This document shows, piece by piece, positions 21,309-32,349 of a stretch of 64,000 nucleotides of DNA. The translations under genes were made by a program, and so were the position numbers. The DNA comes from Molanna angustata (lineage: Eukaryota > Arthropoda > Insecta > Trichoptera > Molannidae): NCBI GenBank assembly GCA_963576475.1, contig OY754973.1, forward strand, positions 7,035,052 through 7,099,051, written 5' to 3'. The notes beneath the pieces were generated by a model. It did not search any database. It had not been told where the DNA came from and saw nothing but the letters and a program-made list of their open reading frames with translations. Numbering within the stretch: the first letter of the stretch is position 1; the number at the start of each line of letters is the position of its first letter.

Positions 21309-22274
21309 TCAAAAGTCCACATTTTGTCTTGCTCTTTCTAACATAAAACTAAAATATGAGCACTCTTCTTTGTCCATAGCATTATGTGAGCAGTCATATT
21401 TTTTTTTGAATTTGTTATTTCCGTCCACACAGTTGCTGCAAGTGGGAAGCTGGCTCCTATTCTGGCAATCCGCGTATTTGTGATCTCCGCTGCAGTGGGA
21501 ACAGATTGGTTCCTTGTTTTTGTTCATGCATTCCAATGAAGTGTGACCTACTCTTAAACAGTGGTAGCATTGAACTAACGGATTTGCATCCCTGACCGGA
21601 ACACGCTGGTATCCCAAGTTGACTTTCCATGATTTTTTTTTCTTATTAGGGATGTGGCCTCCACCAGTAGTTCCACCGCGTTGTTGTCGTGTTTTCTTTT
21701 AATTGCCTTTATTAGTTTTAGTTTTTCACCAGATTCTATGAGACACTGCAGAGCGGGGTTTTGGGCGCGGATGTCGACATTAAATTTATTTTCTTCGTAC
21801 TCACTTTGTACTCCTCCGATAATTAGTTTAGGATTTCTTTTTTTCAATTTTAAAGCACTGTAAACTCCGTTAAATTTCTCGTTTATAACATTCTCCAGGA
21901 GGCTAGCATCCTGATTAGAGGGACATAATATTAGTATTTTGCCATTTTTAGTTTTTCTCATTCTGGCGACAGCTACACCAATTTCCGCAGGATTAATTTT
22001 GTTTTTTATATCAGTAATGATCTGCTCCGTGTCAACCCGATCTTTTGCCTCCACAGAGACTGCAAATAATTTGGTAATGTTATTACTATTTGGTAATAGA
22101 TTGCTCCCATCTTGATTGCATTTTTCCGTTAGTACTTTAATCGATTGTTTAATATATTTTATTTCGTTGCTCAAAGTAACATTCGGCGGTTCTCTGGTTT
22201 TCAGTTTATAATTCTCTTCCGCCAGGGTCATTAATGAAAAAACAAGACATATTTTCCAGATATTTTTTTTCTTT
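21309..22274 (-). pseudogene. LINE ORF1: gag-like CCHC protein, frameshifted
   Basis: Two overlapping minus-strand frames form one gag-like protein. The upstream part (to 21575) holds an RRM-like/esterase-free gag middle with VSVEAKDRVDTEQIITDIKN and ARMRKTKNGKILILCPS. The downstream part has three zinc knuckles: CYHCLRVGHTSLEC, CSHCSGDHKYADC and a longer CSNCVDG...CSHNAMDKEEC, ending at 21309. The frames join at an A9 run (complement of 21633-21641): one extra A would read KKKSWKVNLGYQRVPVRD into the knuckles. The 5' end is lost where the HINE begins, and no genuine ATG start is visible. Such proteins bind LINE RNA; here it is probably non-functional. Confidence 0.8.
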
Positions 22275-23163
22275 TCCAACTGTCGATTCGTTCATGAGAA
22301 TTCAATTCTATGAATGAATCGACATTATTAAGCCAAGATGCGTGAACGAAGGAACATTTTGTATGGAGTAGTGGACTTTTTGCATGCTAATAACACCAAC
22401 TAGAGGCCTCGCAGCATATATGTTCCCATACATGGATTTACTCAGAATTCGGAGTAGAACATTTTATGTGAGTTTTGTGTGTCTGTGTGTGTCTGTCCCC
22501 CCCCCCCCTTATAAATTTTGATCCGCTCAATTTACAGAGCCCAAAATTTCAAAATATATAAACAGTTTAGGCCTACAAAACTTTTATACTCAGAATGGTG
22601 AATTTTTGTTTCAGTCAGGGGTTATCAACTTTTGAATTTTTGGTTTATTTTTCCATATATCTCAGAAACCATAAAAGCAAGAACGCTGAAAATTGGTGCA
22701 AACATAGACAAATACAAAATCTCAAATGAGTTTTTTAAAAAAAAATTCCAGGGTTTCTCAAACATTTTTTATTAAGAAAAATATTTTTTTTATGAAAAAT
22801 TTATTAGTTTAACTGCCTATATTTCCAAATCTTTTAAAAATATCGAAAAAAGCCGAAACACCCCAACTAGATAATTTAATTTTCTATAAAAAATATTAAC
22901 ATTGTAGAAGTACATCTCAATTTTTTTTTAACAATTTATATAAAAATTGAATTTAGTGACGACATTGCTTCATACAATTTGTATGGATATCGCCTATACA
23001 CAATATGTAAGAAGACTTAATATACATACCATCATAAGTACCAAACTATAAACCCATAAATACAAAATAATTTGTATTTATGGGTTTATAGTTTAGTACT
23101 TATTCTTCAACTATACGTACTATCGCTATCGACAGTTGGATCTCATGTGTTACATGCAACTAG
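22275..23163 (+). mobile_element. HINE, both ends present
   Basis: Starts TCCAACTGTCGATTCG (22275) inside a hairpin whose other arm is GAATGAATCGACA (to 22323). Near the 3' end is the inverted copy 'ATCGACAGTTGGA' (23129-23141), followed by the stem-loop CATGTgttACATG and CAACTAG ending at 23163, with T next. This matches the layout of Helentron-associated non-autonomous elements (subterminal inverted repeats plus 3' hairpin). It carries C13, GATCCGCTC, CCGAAACACCCCAACTAG and no coding sequence. It truncates the LINE ORF1. Confidence 0.7.
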
Positions 23164-23455
23164 TACACTATCAGGTTTCTTGGGTCGGTTGGATGAGATT
23201 GACTTTTATTTGTATTTATTTTTTTTAGTTATTTATTTAAAACTTTATGTACCTACCTTCACAAGATTAATGTATAATGGTGCACAATGAATAGTTCGTT
23301 GCATCTTCCAACCAAGTATACTCATTTCTAATAAATTAGCGTGTATGGTACGTAACCAACATGATTTAAAAAAATGGATAGTAGATACCTACATAATTAG
23401 AAGAGGTGAGAAAAAGAGGGGAAGGATTAGATAAGGAGATAGAATTTATTTTGTG
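23164..23455. other. AT-rich DNA, no gene seen
   Basis: Contains a GGTCGGTTGGATGAGATTGA segment and a T-rich stretch resembling LINE 3' sequence at 7910, but too short to assign. Confidence 0.35.
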
Positions 23456-23520
23456 TTGTTTCTTCTCGGGCAACTAACAGGTACTTACTATATTAATCAT
23501 TAATTTGACATGGATGTTGC
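23456..23520 (-). mobile_element. SINE-2 3' fragment
   Basis: 'TTCTCGGGCAACTAACAGGT' followed by ACTTACTATATTAATC and TTAATTTGACA is the complement of the last 60 bp of SINE-2. The tRNA-like head is absent. Confidence 0.45.
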
Positions 23521-23625
23521 GATGGGATGTCGTACCAAACTAATCGAACTGAGAAAAATGTTGTGAAGAAAGAAGTTTTGTGCACTGTGATACCGAGTGT
23601 TCTTTCGGTATCCGAATGAAGCGAC

Positions 23626-23912
23626 AATCAATTAATTACTCATCATCATCATCACTGGCACTACAGTCCGCTACGGACCCTGGCATCCTCCAAAAATTGT
23701 CTCCATCCCTCCCTGTCCATCACCAGTCTTCTCCAATTTATCAGGTCCATTTCTCTTATATCACACAGCACGTCGTCCAGCCATCTCAACCTAGGTCTGC
23801 CTCTACTTCTTCTGCCTTCGGGACAGGTGTCTAATACCTTTTTAGGAATACGGTCATCATCGATCCGGCATACATGTCCAAGCCAACGTTGGCGCTGAAT
23901 CAATTAATTACT
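23626..23912 (-). mobile_element. 5'-truncated LINE with 15-bp TSD
   Basis: The insert 23641-23897 is bounded by a perfect 15-bp direct repeat, AATCAATTAATTACT (23626-23640 and 23898-23912). At the plus-strand left edge is CATCATCATCATCAC, the complement of a (ATG)n-type tail. The minus-strand frame begins at the truncation point and encodes [20 protein letters not shown] then [18 protein letters not shown], a C-terminal LINE segment common in insect RTE-like elements. It ends RSGL before the tail. Confidence 0.85.
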
Positions 23913-23979
23913 AGCTACTTTCGATGACGTTAGTATGAATAATTGATGAAGACGTACCATACTATTAACAGCTAAACAT

Positions 23980-24075
23980 AAATTAATAAATATTTTAAGA
24001 TATTTTGTTTTCAATACAACACATGTAGGTATGTATGTCAAGATAGGATAGTATTGAGGTCAGTATGTCTCCTTT
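23980..24075 (-). mobile_element. HINE fragment
   Basis: A short minus-strand piece with 'AAATATTTTAAGATATTTTG', ACACATGTAGGTATGTATGT and CAAGATAGGATAGTATTGA, equivalent to part of the HINE 3' third. It is separated from the next, longer copy by about 60 bp of unrelated sequence. Confidence 0.5.
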
Positions 24076-24139
24076 TACACGAGTAAGAATGTCTCTGGTA
24101 AAGGGAAATATGTTTTTTTCTTACTGTGCATCTTTTTCT

Positions 24140-24975
24140 ATATAAATACCAAACTATTAACCCATAAATACAAATTATTTAATATTTTAAGATATTTGGT
24201 TTTCTATACATCACATGTACCTAGGTATGTATGTCAAGATAAGATAGTATGGAGGTCAGTCCTTTTTTCCTACCCAGAATATGAAAACAGCATGGTGATA
24301 TGTATGTATGTTTGAAGATTAAGTATCAAACTACAAGTCCCCGTAGATATAGTGTAGTGTATACAATTTGTATGAAACAATGTCGTCACTAAATTCAATT
24401 GTTAAAAAAAAGTTTGAGATGTACTTCTATAATGTGCATATTTTTTCATGGAAAATTAAATTATCCAGTTTGGGTGTTTCAGATTTTTTCGATATTTTTA
24501 AAAATTTCGAAATATTGGCAGATTACACATAAATTTATATACCTAACACATAAATTTATCTTAAAAAACAGTTTTTCTCAATAATAAAAGTTTTAAAAAC
24601 TCTTGAACTTAAAAAAAAAACAAATTGAGATTTTGTAATTTGTCTATATTTATGCCAATTTTCAGCTGTCTAACTTTTATTGTTTTTGAGAAATATGGAA
24701 AAATTAAGCAAACATTCAAAAGTTGATTACCACTGACTGAATTAAAAATTGTAAATACTGAGTATAACACTAAATGTTCAACTCCCAATTCTGAGAAAAT
24801 CCATGTATAGAACATACATATATGCTGCAAAGCGACGTTTTTTTACTTCAAAGTTGAAAAAACCGTGCAAAAACTCTAATACTGCATACAATTCTCTCAC
24901 ACGGGACTAAGATTAATTCTGTCGATTGATTAAGAGAAATAAATTCTCTTGAACGAATCGACAGTTAGAATAAGA
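24140..24975 (-). mobile_element. HINE copy with 5' hairpin, 3' end lost
   Basis: Begins inside the 3' third (ACCAAACTATTAACCC) and runs on the minus strand to the 5' hairpin at 24918-24966, whose arms are CTGTCGATTGATTAAGAGAA and TTCTCTTGAACGAATCGACAG. The TCTGTC/CCAACT terminus is altered to CTAACTGTCGATTCG on the minus strand. The 3' stem-loop and CTAG are missing. Confidence 0.6.
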
Positions 24976-25400
24976 AAATACCGCAGTGAACTTCGTATCC
25001 TTTTAAGTCATTCAATATCGTCGTAAATCAGAAACATGAACTCCGTAAAAAGATACATATTGTTGTATGTAGTATACATCCGAGATGTGACGCTGATAAT
25101 AATCCGATTGGATTTCGCGGTCTGTGGAGTGCTTGCGACAAAGCTGGATTATTTAAAATATCGGCATTCATGACGATCCCTCAAATTCTCTGTACGAATC
25201 AAGTCTTGGCTGAGGATAGTAATCAGATAATTTGAAAGTCTTTGTGCGCTACAGGACAGACATGCGAAGCGATAAGTGTAGATAAATAATACCTACATAC
25301 ATTCTCGTGCTCAAACGAGATTTTGATTAACCTATCGAAACGTGCTATTTGTGTGCTTGTAACAATCCGACCGGCGCGGTGCCACGTAAGAATTCCTTGT
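24976..25400. other. unique DNA, no gene seen
   Basis: No repeat or gene recognised. A 65-codon minus frame (25223-25420) has no motif. Confidence 0.4.
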
Positions 25401-25404
25401 ATTA

Positions 25405-25690
25405 AATTCTTGTGCTGCATACATATGCATCTACCATGACATATGGCAGAGGGAAGTTAACGCCACATTTTGCTGTCATCAACATTCATGCATCGTCTCA
25501 ACATGTATGGTACATCTGTTGTTCACGATTCTATCATTTCCCTCGTGACATCCTTTTCTTAGACGCCCCCAACCTGATGTTCTGTTCCCGTCAGCTTTGT
25601 TTATTTTCTTCGTCAGGCGTTCTTCGTTCATTCTTTCCTTGTGGCCAAACTATCTCAATGTCTCCACTTTCTTTGTATTGATTAATAGAA
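25405..25690 (-). pseudogene. LINE-R C-terminal fragment
   Basis: On the minus strand this carries 'GAACGCCTGACGAAGAAAAT', TTTGGCCACAAGGAAAGAAT and TGAACAACAG, matching LINE-R at 26500-26660. It faces the plus-strand copy that begins about 130 bp further right, so the two copies are head to head. Stops and shifts interrupt the frame. Confidence 0.65.
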
Positions 25691-25829
25691 AATATAATTC
25701 TAGTCGTGTCCAATTCCGTTGTAGATACATTTGTTTGCTTTCTTAATCTCAATGTAAACGGACCTATATTTTTTGAAATTGGCTCTAAATTATTAACTAA
25801 GATTGACAATAAAATAAGAGAAATTTTGG

Positions 25830-26797
25830 GAAAACGGGGTGTCGGGAGAAAGCAGATCGTATGGCTTCGCAAAATACGAAAATGGACAGGGATGGCTCTT
25901 CAACCTGTACATTGATTTCTGCATAAGAGCCCTTAAGAATGAAAGCATGGGTCTGAAATTGAGTACTGTAATAGTACGAGATTTGATGTATGCAGATGAT
26001 AAAGTTCTGCTAGCAGAAAGTAAAGAAGAGTTACAGTATCTTAATTATGGTATATGATGGATGCATAGATAATGGACTGAGGATGAATGCCAGCAAATCA
26101 ATGGTTATAGTGTTCGAAAAGAGTGTAAGCAGAACAGCGTGTCAAATAAAAGTAGAGAACGAATGGCTCGAGTAAGTCGACGAATATATAATCTGGGAAG
26201 CATGTTTCAACGCAATGGTAAGGAGATCGAAAGAAGAGTTATGACAGGAAACAGAGTGAATGGAGCACTTAGACCAGTAATGAATGATCGCGACATACCA
26301 AAAGATGCTAATGTTGCCATTCATAAAGCTATCTTAGTGCCAACTAACCTTGACGTATGCAAGTGAAGCCTGGACATGGCAGAAGTAGCACGAAAGCAGA
26401 ATAAATGTAGTTTACATTGTTAAAAATGAGGAGATAAGGAAAGAATGTAAGATAAAGAAAGATGTCATTAATAGAATGAAAGTGAACACATTGAGATGGT
26501 TTGGCCACATGGGGAGAATGAATGAGGAACGCCTGACGAAGAAAATAAACATTGCGGACAGGAATGGAATATGAGGTCGGGGGCGCCCAAGGAAGGGATG
26601 GCACGTCCATGTGAACGGTATTTTGAAAGACGGAAATGTCAGAAGCGTGAACAACAGACGAACATGTATAAGACGATGTATGAATGTCGACGTGAAGATG
26701 AATGAATGTGTGTCAAGATACAAATAAGTGGCGTTTGGTTCTATCTGCCTACCCCGCGAGGGACATGGCGTGATGGCATGGCATATGTATGTATGAC
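25830..26797 (+). pseudogene. LINE-R reverse transcriptase, 5' truncated
   Basis: A decayed RTE-like LINE coding end. Segments in order: WLFNLYIDFCIRALKNESMG, the RT catalytic box YADD (25989-26000) within RDLMYADDKVLLAESKEELQ, GLRMNASKSMV, NLGSMFQRNGKEIERRV, NRVNGALRPVMNDRDI, then TLRWFGHMGRMNEERLTKKI (26491-26550), GRGRPRKG and NNRRTCIRRCMN. Several frameshifts and stops separate them. The end runs into a 3' UTR whose 'CTACCCCGCGAGGGACATGG' and ATATGTATGTATG recur at 531, 4510, 41395 and 41868. In the family this part is the palm, thumb and C-terminus of the RT. Not functional. Confidence 0.8.
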
Positions 26798-27140
26798 AGG
26801 GATTAGAACCGCGGAGAAGCTGATTCGAGCCGCCGGAAATAGGGGGATGATAGTGATGAAAGGCAATGACACGACACCAGAAAAATATTTGTGGACATCG
26901 TGTTAATGAAACACATATATTTATAATATACATGAAGGAGAGAATTTGATATTTTCATTAAGACTATCATTTCATTCGCTCTCATACATCCTTTTTGACA
27001 CATCTCCTTGAAACAGATACAAACACTCTCACTCTCATAAATAATTTTTTTATGGTTTTAATCTTTTATGAGTACTTTTGAATATTTTTTGCTTTTTTAT
27101 ACTTTTTACATTATAAAATGTATTGCGTTATAATTGTTCG
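26798..27140. other. unique DNA, no gene seen
   Basis: Begins with a GC-richer stretch (26800-26880, AGCCGCCGGAAATAGGGG) that may be the trailing end of another LINE, then AT-rich sequence. Nothing assignable. Confidence 0.35.
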
Positions 27141-27146
27141 TATTAC

Positions 27147-27252
27147 CTCAGAACAGGCTTCGTCTTGTGAGGTAATAAGTTCTATTGTAATACATAATTT
27201 AAGTTATATTGTATTAATTTTTGTATCATGGGAATAAATAAATAAATAAAAG
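27147..27252 (+). mobile_element. LINE 3' end with terminal hairpin
   Basis: 'TTACCTCAGAACAGGCTTCG' then TCTTGTGAGGTAA forms a hairpin with 7-8 paired bases; it is followed by an AT-rich stretch and an AATAAATAAATAAATAAAAG tail. A homologous 3' end with a different stem sequence is at 34700-34825. 3' hairpins often serve as recognition elements for LINE reverse transcriptases. Confidence 0.5.
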
Positions 27253-28430
27253 CCATATATTCAAATTAATAAGGCCTCGGTAATATCTTTGGTTGAATGT
27301 ACCTATGTTATGTTATGTATAGTTGTTAATAATGAATGAGATTGAAACTGTTTCAACTTGTGTAGGTACATTATTCCTCCCCCTGTAACCACACTGTTAT
27401 TAATTGGCTGTATGTTATTTCGTGTTTCCTTAAAGTTTCACGAAGATGTAGTCCTTTTGAAGTTTAACCTGGAAATGGCCAGGGGTAGGCAGAGTTTGCC
27501 GATAGTTTTTGCCCGGTCGCTACTCTTTCATACATCCTCAAAGGAACGGAGGAATCCTGCCCCATAATACCTTTTACAGTTAGAACATGTAACAAACCTT
27601 TTAGTTACGTAACATATTTAAATGTTATGAGTTATGATTGTGCCCGAAAAACGGTTTTAGTAGTTAATTTCATTTACATATAGGCAACTTCTATGAATGT
27701 TTCAATCTGTCATCTCTTGATTTTTTATGCAAATTATTTCACATTTCATTTTGGACAATGACCTGTCCGTAAATACTTTTTGTGGGCTCTTTTCGCTGGA
27801 TCATTCTCGATACAGGTTAGAGAATTTCAGCAAAGATGTAAGTACATATAGTTGAAGTTCCTTAGATGTCATCATCATATTCAGATCAGCCCTCCTTCTG
27901 ACAACATAGGTCTCCCCTTGGGACCTCTACAGCTCTATCCTAGGTAGACTGCATCCAACCGTATCCAACCACTTGTCTTTTATCGTCGTCAGATCACCTT
28001 GATTGAAAATTGTTGCACTTAAAAAAACATGAAATCGATTTATTTCAACTGCCTTTATTTTATGGTTTACTTTAATTCTAACAAAATTTTAATTAGTTAT
28101 ATCAAGTTCTACCAAAATTGGCAATCCCTTTGAATTCCACGATAGAAAAACACCCCCTTTTGCATATTTAACTTTAGTCTAAAAAAATACACAATGTTAA
28201 ATTAGGTGAAATCGCATATGAAGTAACATACCTATATGCACAGAAATTCCTCTTCATTTTCTCAAACCTTTCAACATATTTTCAACGCCCGTGCGGATAG
28301 CATTCACCAAAGTAGTGAAATATAAGTTCTTTGGTTTTATTATTAATCAAAACGTTCTAAACACAACTGGGTTATTAGTTTTTTCCAGACTCAACACGGT
28401 TCAACTGAAATATATAAACTACTTTTTGTT
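27253..28430. other. unique DNA, no gene seen
   Basis: A 69-codon frame at 27358-27567 overlaps a less AT-rich block (27360-27570) containing GGCCAGGGGTAGGCAGAG, perhaps an old LINE-R trace. A second block near 27880-27970 has 'CTCCCCTTGGGACCTC'. No confident feature. Confidence 0.35.
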
Positions 28431-28486
28431 ACCTACTCAAATAAAATACAATTTCTGTTCGACAGAATTTTTCCCGTGCCGACAGT

Positions 28487-28681
28487 TTACAACAAAGGCA
28501 TATTCAGTACTGCGTATAACATCCCACAAGGACCGCCACGCCACTGCTTGAGGCTGGCTGGCTGGTATTGCCGGAAGGTCTTGACCATAAAGTTTTCCCC
28601 ACTTTGGTTTAGAAACTTTTGCTGGCTCGCCACCGCACAATTGTATCGGAACCGATTCGTCTTTTCAATATTGCTCGCCAT
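28487..28681 (-). CDS. unassigned 64-codon open frame
   Basis: A minus-strand frame starting ATG at 28681 in an AAAATT-ATGGCG context. It lies in a locally GC-richer patch (28530-28680), unlike the AT-rich low-complexity frames elsewhere. It begins MASNIEKTNRFRYNCAVASQ and continues with TFRQYQPASLKQWRGGP. The composition (mixed polar residues, several aromatic, no low complexity) looks protein-like, but I recognise no family. An overlapping minus frame (28437-28640) is also open, so which is read, if either, is unclear. It could be a single exon, a gene remnant or chance. Confidence 0.25.
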   Translation of the reverse strand: MASNIEKTNRFRYNCAVASQQKFLNQSGENFMVKTFRQYQPASLKQWRGGPCGMLYAVLNMPLL

Positions 28682-28689
28682 AATTTTTC

Positions 28690-30705
28690 ATTTATTGCAA
28701 CCTTCAGTTATTTTACTATGAGGATTAACGTCAATTTGAAACGTTTTTTTCACTTGCATTTTGTGTGGTTTTCGCTCGTTCAATAACTTATTGGAGTTCA
28801 AATCAAATTTGTGGACGGTCTAACTGTGCATGTTACTGTGGGTTTAACTGAGGATGAAAATGTATTGTACATTTAAACCTGTTTAATTAGCTACACACAT
28901 TACTGATGTTCCAAGCAAATCAGAAAACCACGTGATATTTGTAATTCATTGTTCATATATCTATTTATACCGTGCAAATTGGATATTATTAAGACATATC
29001 CACCTCATCTATCGTGCCTTGATTACTTTAATTTTTTTTTGTTAAATATCTTTTAAGTATTTTATTTTTAAATATTTTTAATTATTTACCCAAGAAAAAA
29101 CATCTTACTGGCCTTTATTTTCCATGCACGAACAGTTTCAGAAATAAGTTTTGCTACTATCACTTATTACGACAATTTTTTTATTCCTTTCATTTTTTTT
29201 CGCGGTGGACATGATTTAAATGCATGCACGTTTCTTAATGAGCAATTCATAATTCAAGTTTTTTGTACACTTTTTACACAAGTTTAATGGAATAGGTCAG
29301 TGTTTAATTTATATTCCCGTAGTGTTTAATTTATATTTCAAATTGTGTATTTGTGTATACGTCGAGAGTCCAACATCTCAGTACAAATATTTATATACAT
29401 GTGTACGTGGTTTATTGTTTGGTATTACGATCCCTAGGGATTATCCCGTATTTCTGTCTTTCAAATCCAGTTTATCTCTTATCTACATCTCTCTCTGTGC
29501 GTCTGGTATGAACATAAATATAAATTATTTATTGTCTGTTGGTTTAGCTTCTCCGCAGACATATTTAGTGTCTTTTACTTTGATGCAAAATACCACTAAG
29601 TCCGCTATTTGTTTTATTACATTATTGCTTTTTTCCATTATTGGAAAACCATGTTCTTAGGATAACCTCCGCCTCCTGTATTCCCAATGTGCCATCGCCC
29701 TATTCTTAAATTGATTGAATCGATTATGTGATCGGAAAAAAATATATGTCTTTATTTTTGTGCGTACGGTCCGTATATTTAATTTGTTTTTGTCAATACG
29801 CAATTCCTGTTTTTTTTTCGTAAATGGAATATAAGTCAGAAGTCTAATAAGAAATACGACAATCTTACTTGTACATACTACTATTATGTATTACAATTAC
29901 TGACGCTATGTGTGCTTGAAAAACAAAAAAAAAATAATGAACTATCTATGTTTCTTCATAGATTTATCTTTTTTCATGTGTTATTTATTTCATACTCATA
30001 TAAACAACACATAATATCTCATGGTTCTTTACTAATCTCGTTAAAATTTGCATACACCTGCATTGTGAAAATGAAATAAAATATTTTCTTTTTGTCAGAA
30101 ATTTCTTCGGATAGCTATTGCAATTTATTGAATACATATTAGTATTTTTTTATTGAATTCATAAAATCCACTGTTGTATACAAATTTTCAAATTCTGAAT
30201 ATATTATTTCGGCATTGAATTTTGAATTAATTAGTGTTTTATCTCTATTGTATGTAGATATGTACCTCCTAAGTTTATCGATAAAACAGCAACTGTAGTT
30301 CATTCTTTACGAGTATAAATTGACATCATTATATTCTGTTTTGTGTGGCACGCATTCTGCTTGACGCATATTTCATGGTTTAATCATCGCATTGATGCCC
30401 ATACTCGCAGTTCACAAAGATGCAAATTACTGCATGATGAATATAACAAATTAGTATGGTGATCCATCAAAGTTAGATACATGGTGCTAGCACATACGGG
30501 TTTTAATATATTGTAGGGAATATTAGCTGGTTCGTCCCGTCCTTTCATTATGACAGGTCTCTTATACCTACACACGTTAACGAAGAATGCAGTTTATCCA
30601 TCAGGACATCAGAGGAGAATATTGTATTCGTATTAATTTGTAACTAACATCGTTAGGAACTAATGACCCTTTTTTGTTCCCAGATATTATGTCGCAGGTC
30701 TGTTA
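28690..30705. other. 2 kb of AT-rich DNA, no gene seen
   Basis: Single-copy AT-rich sequence. The longest open frame (29322-29660, plus, 112 codons) is hydrophobic and cysteine-bearing but has no recognisable motif. No SINE, LINE, satellite or RNA gene found. Confidence 0.4.
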
Positions 30706-30714
30706 GAGATTACA

Positions 30715-31565
30715 ACGTGTTTATATAATCGTTTACATACTTACTCGATTCTTTTAAAATTTTGCTAATATGTCTATCTAATACTCGCTTAGACCCCATT
30801 AGATTTTGAATGATATCTGAATAGTGCTTCTCATTTTTTTTAACTATCAAATTTTTCAAACTGACCCCAAGCTCAGGAAACTTAATATTTGAAGTTTTTA
30901 TTTTTAAATTGGTTAGAAAGCTCATCACATTCAAAAAATGGCGTTGAAGAATTATTATGTTTTCATAATAAAATATTTAAATAACAAACTCATTTCATGA
31001 AAATGCCGAGATGACTGTAGGTGAGTTACCGAAAGAATTAAAAATGTGAGGCATTCAAAATAATATAAAGAAATAAAATAAAAACGTACGAAAATAGTGC
31101 TTCTCAATTTTTTTAAACGTCAAATATTTTAAAGTGACCCCAAGCTTAGGAAACTTAAAATTTGAATTATTTTTTCAAATTGGTAAAAAGATACATCTTT
31201 TTCATAAAATTTTCATTGAAGAATTATCAAGTTTTAATAAAAAAAAATTCAATAAAATAAAAACGAAAAATTTTTTTTAAATAAAATAAAAACGTACGAA
31301 AATAGTGCTTCTCAATTTTTTTAAACGTCAAATATTTTAAAGTTACCCCAAGCTTAGGAAACTTAAAATTTGAATTATTTTTTCAAATTGGTAAAAAAAC
31401 ACATCTTTTTCATAAAATTTTCATTGAAGAATTATCAAGTTTTAATAAAAAAAATTTTGAACAAACTCAATTCATGAAAATGCTAAAAATTTTAAATACA
31501 AAATTTGAATATTTTATGGAGTGACTTGTTAGTGAGGAGTTTAGCGTTGGCCACAACCCACTCGT
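30715..31565 (-). repeat. Rep-F copy with internal 208-bp duplication
   Basis: Minus-strand copy of an unclassified dispersed repeat also at 39640-40190 and 62020-62560. Landmarks: 'AGTGCTTCTCA', GACCCCAAGC(T)C/TAGGAAACTTAA, and at the other end 'GCGTTGGCCACAACCCACTC' (31547). A block starting AAAACGTACGAAAATAGTGC occurs at 31081 and again at 31289, a 208-bp direct duplication absent from the other copies. Confidence 0.65.
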
Positions 31566-31659
31566 TTTTATTATAAAATTGTTTCATTGTTCACTTATAA
31601 ATAAATTTGTGGCGTATTTAGTGATTTCAACGTAATAATTTAATAATATGAAAAAAATA

Positions 31660-32349
31660 TTAAGTGGGGACTGCTGCCAACGTACCTATTTTTCAATTTG
31701 ATATACCATCATTATTTCTTATCAAATCGTTTTGAACAAAATAATTTAGATAGTTTGGGTATTTATAAAGAAAAATATATCTTTACTTTTTGATAACGTT
31801 CTGTATAAATTATTGTAGAAAAATAATGGCATACCCTGATTTTAAACGTTTATCTTTTATTTTTAATAAAATATAAGGCGTAGTTCAACATATTTTTTTT
31901 TTAAATTAAAGAAGACAAAAATATCTAGAAAAATATGATGTGACGTTGCATTAATGCTTCAGGTTTAGTAAATAAACCTAAAAAACATTTATCTTCCATT
32001 CAGCGCCATTGCGAAATAAAAGTTTTTTGGTTTTTTAACTTAGCGTGATGCATTAATGCAACGTTACATCGTATTTTTCCAGATATTTTAATCTTCTTTA
32101 ATTTATAAAAAAATATAATAATCTATACCTTATAGTTTTTTAGAAATTTAAGATAAATCTCAAAAATCGGGTTATGCTTATTATTTTCCTACATGAATAT
32201 ATACAGAACATAATTAAAAAGTTAAGGTATATTTTTCTTTGTTATTATCCAAACTAACGAGGTTATTTTTTTTCAAAATGATTCGTTTTGTAGTAATGAT
32301 GCAAATTCAAATTGAAAAAATAAGTACGTTGGCAGCAGTCCCCTCTTAA
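31660..32349. mobile_element. Foldback-G, 690-bp near-palindromic element
   Basis: The two halves are imperfect inverted repeats of about 330 bp each. Ends read TTAAGTGGGGACTGCTGCC (31660) and the complement of TTAAGAGGGGACTGCTGCC (32349). Inner matches include CAACGTACCTATTTTTCAAT, GTTTGGGTATTTATAAAG, ATAAGGCGTAGTTC and TGCATTAATGC near the centre (about 32004). A small loop contains CAGCGCCATTGCG. No coding capacity. The TTAA at each end may be target duplication or part of the repeat. A truncated copy is at 17028-17415. Confidence 0.8.

Larger units (their letters stand above)
17416..22274 (-). mobile_element. near-complete two-ORF non-LTR retrotransposon
   Basis: A minus-strand LINE of about 4.86 kb. 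From its 3' end: T18 (complement of poly(A)) at 17416-17433 preceded on the minus strand by AAATAAATAAAT, a 150-bp 3' UTR, ORF2 (17591-20533), a 775-bp inter-ORF region, and ORF1 (21309 to about 22274), 5' truncated where a HINE starts. Encoded domains are a CCHC gag-like ORF1 and an endonuclease plus reverse transcriptase ORF2. The RT block style (RPISLVSNISKIFEKIIK, YGFRKGRST, PQGTVLGP) suggests the CR1/Jockey group, possibly Daphne-like; this is a memory-based placement. No target duplication found because the 5' flank is replaced. Confidence 0.85.

Noticed and set aside
26412..26933. 173-codon minus-strand open frame
   Set aside because: Antisense to the LINE-R C-terminal coding region, which carries the recognisable RT and GHMGRMNEERL motifs on the plus strand.
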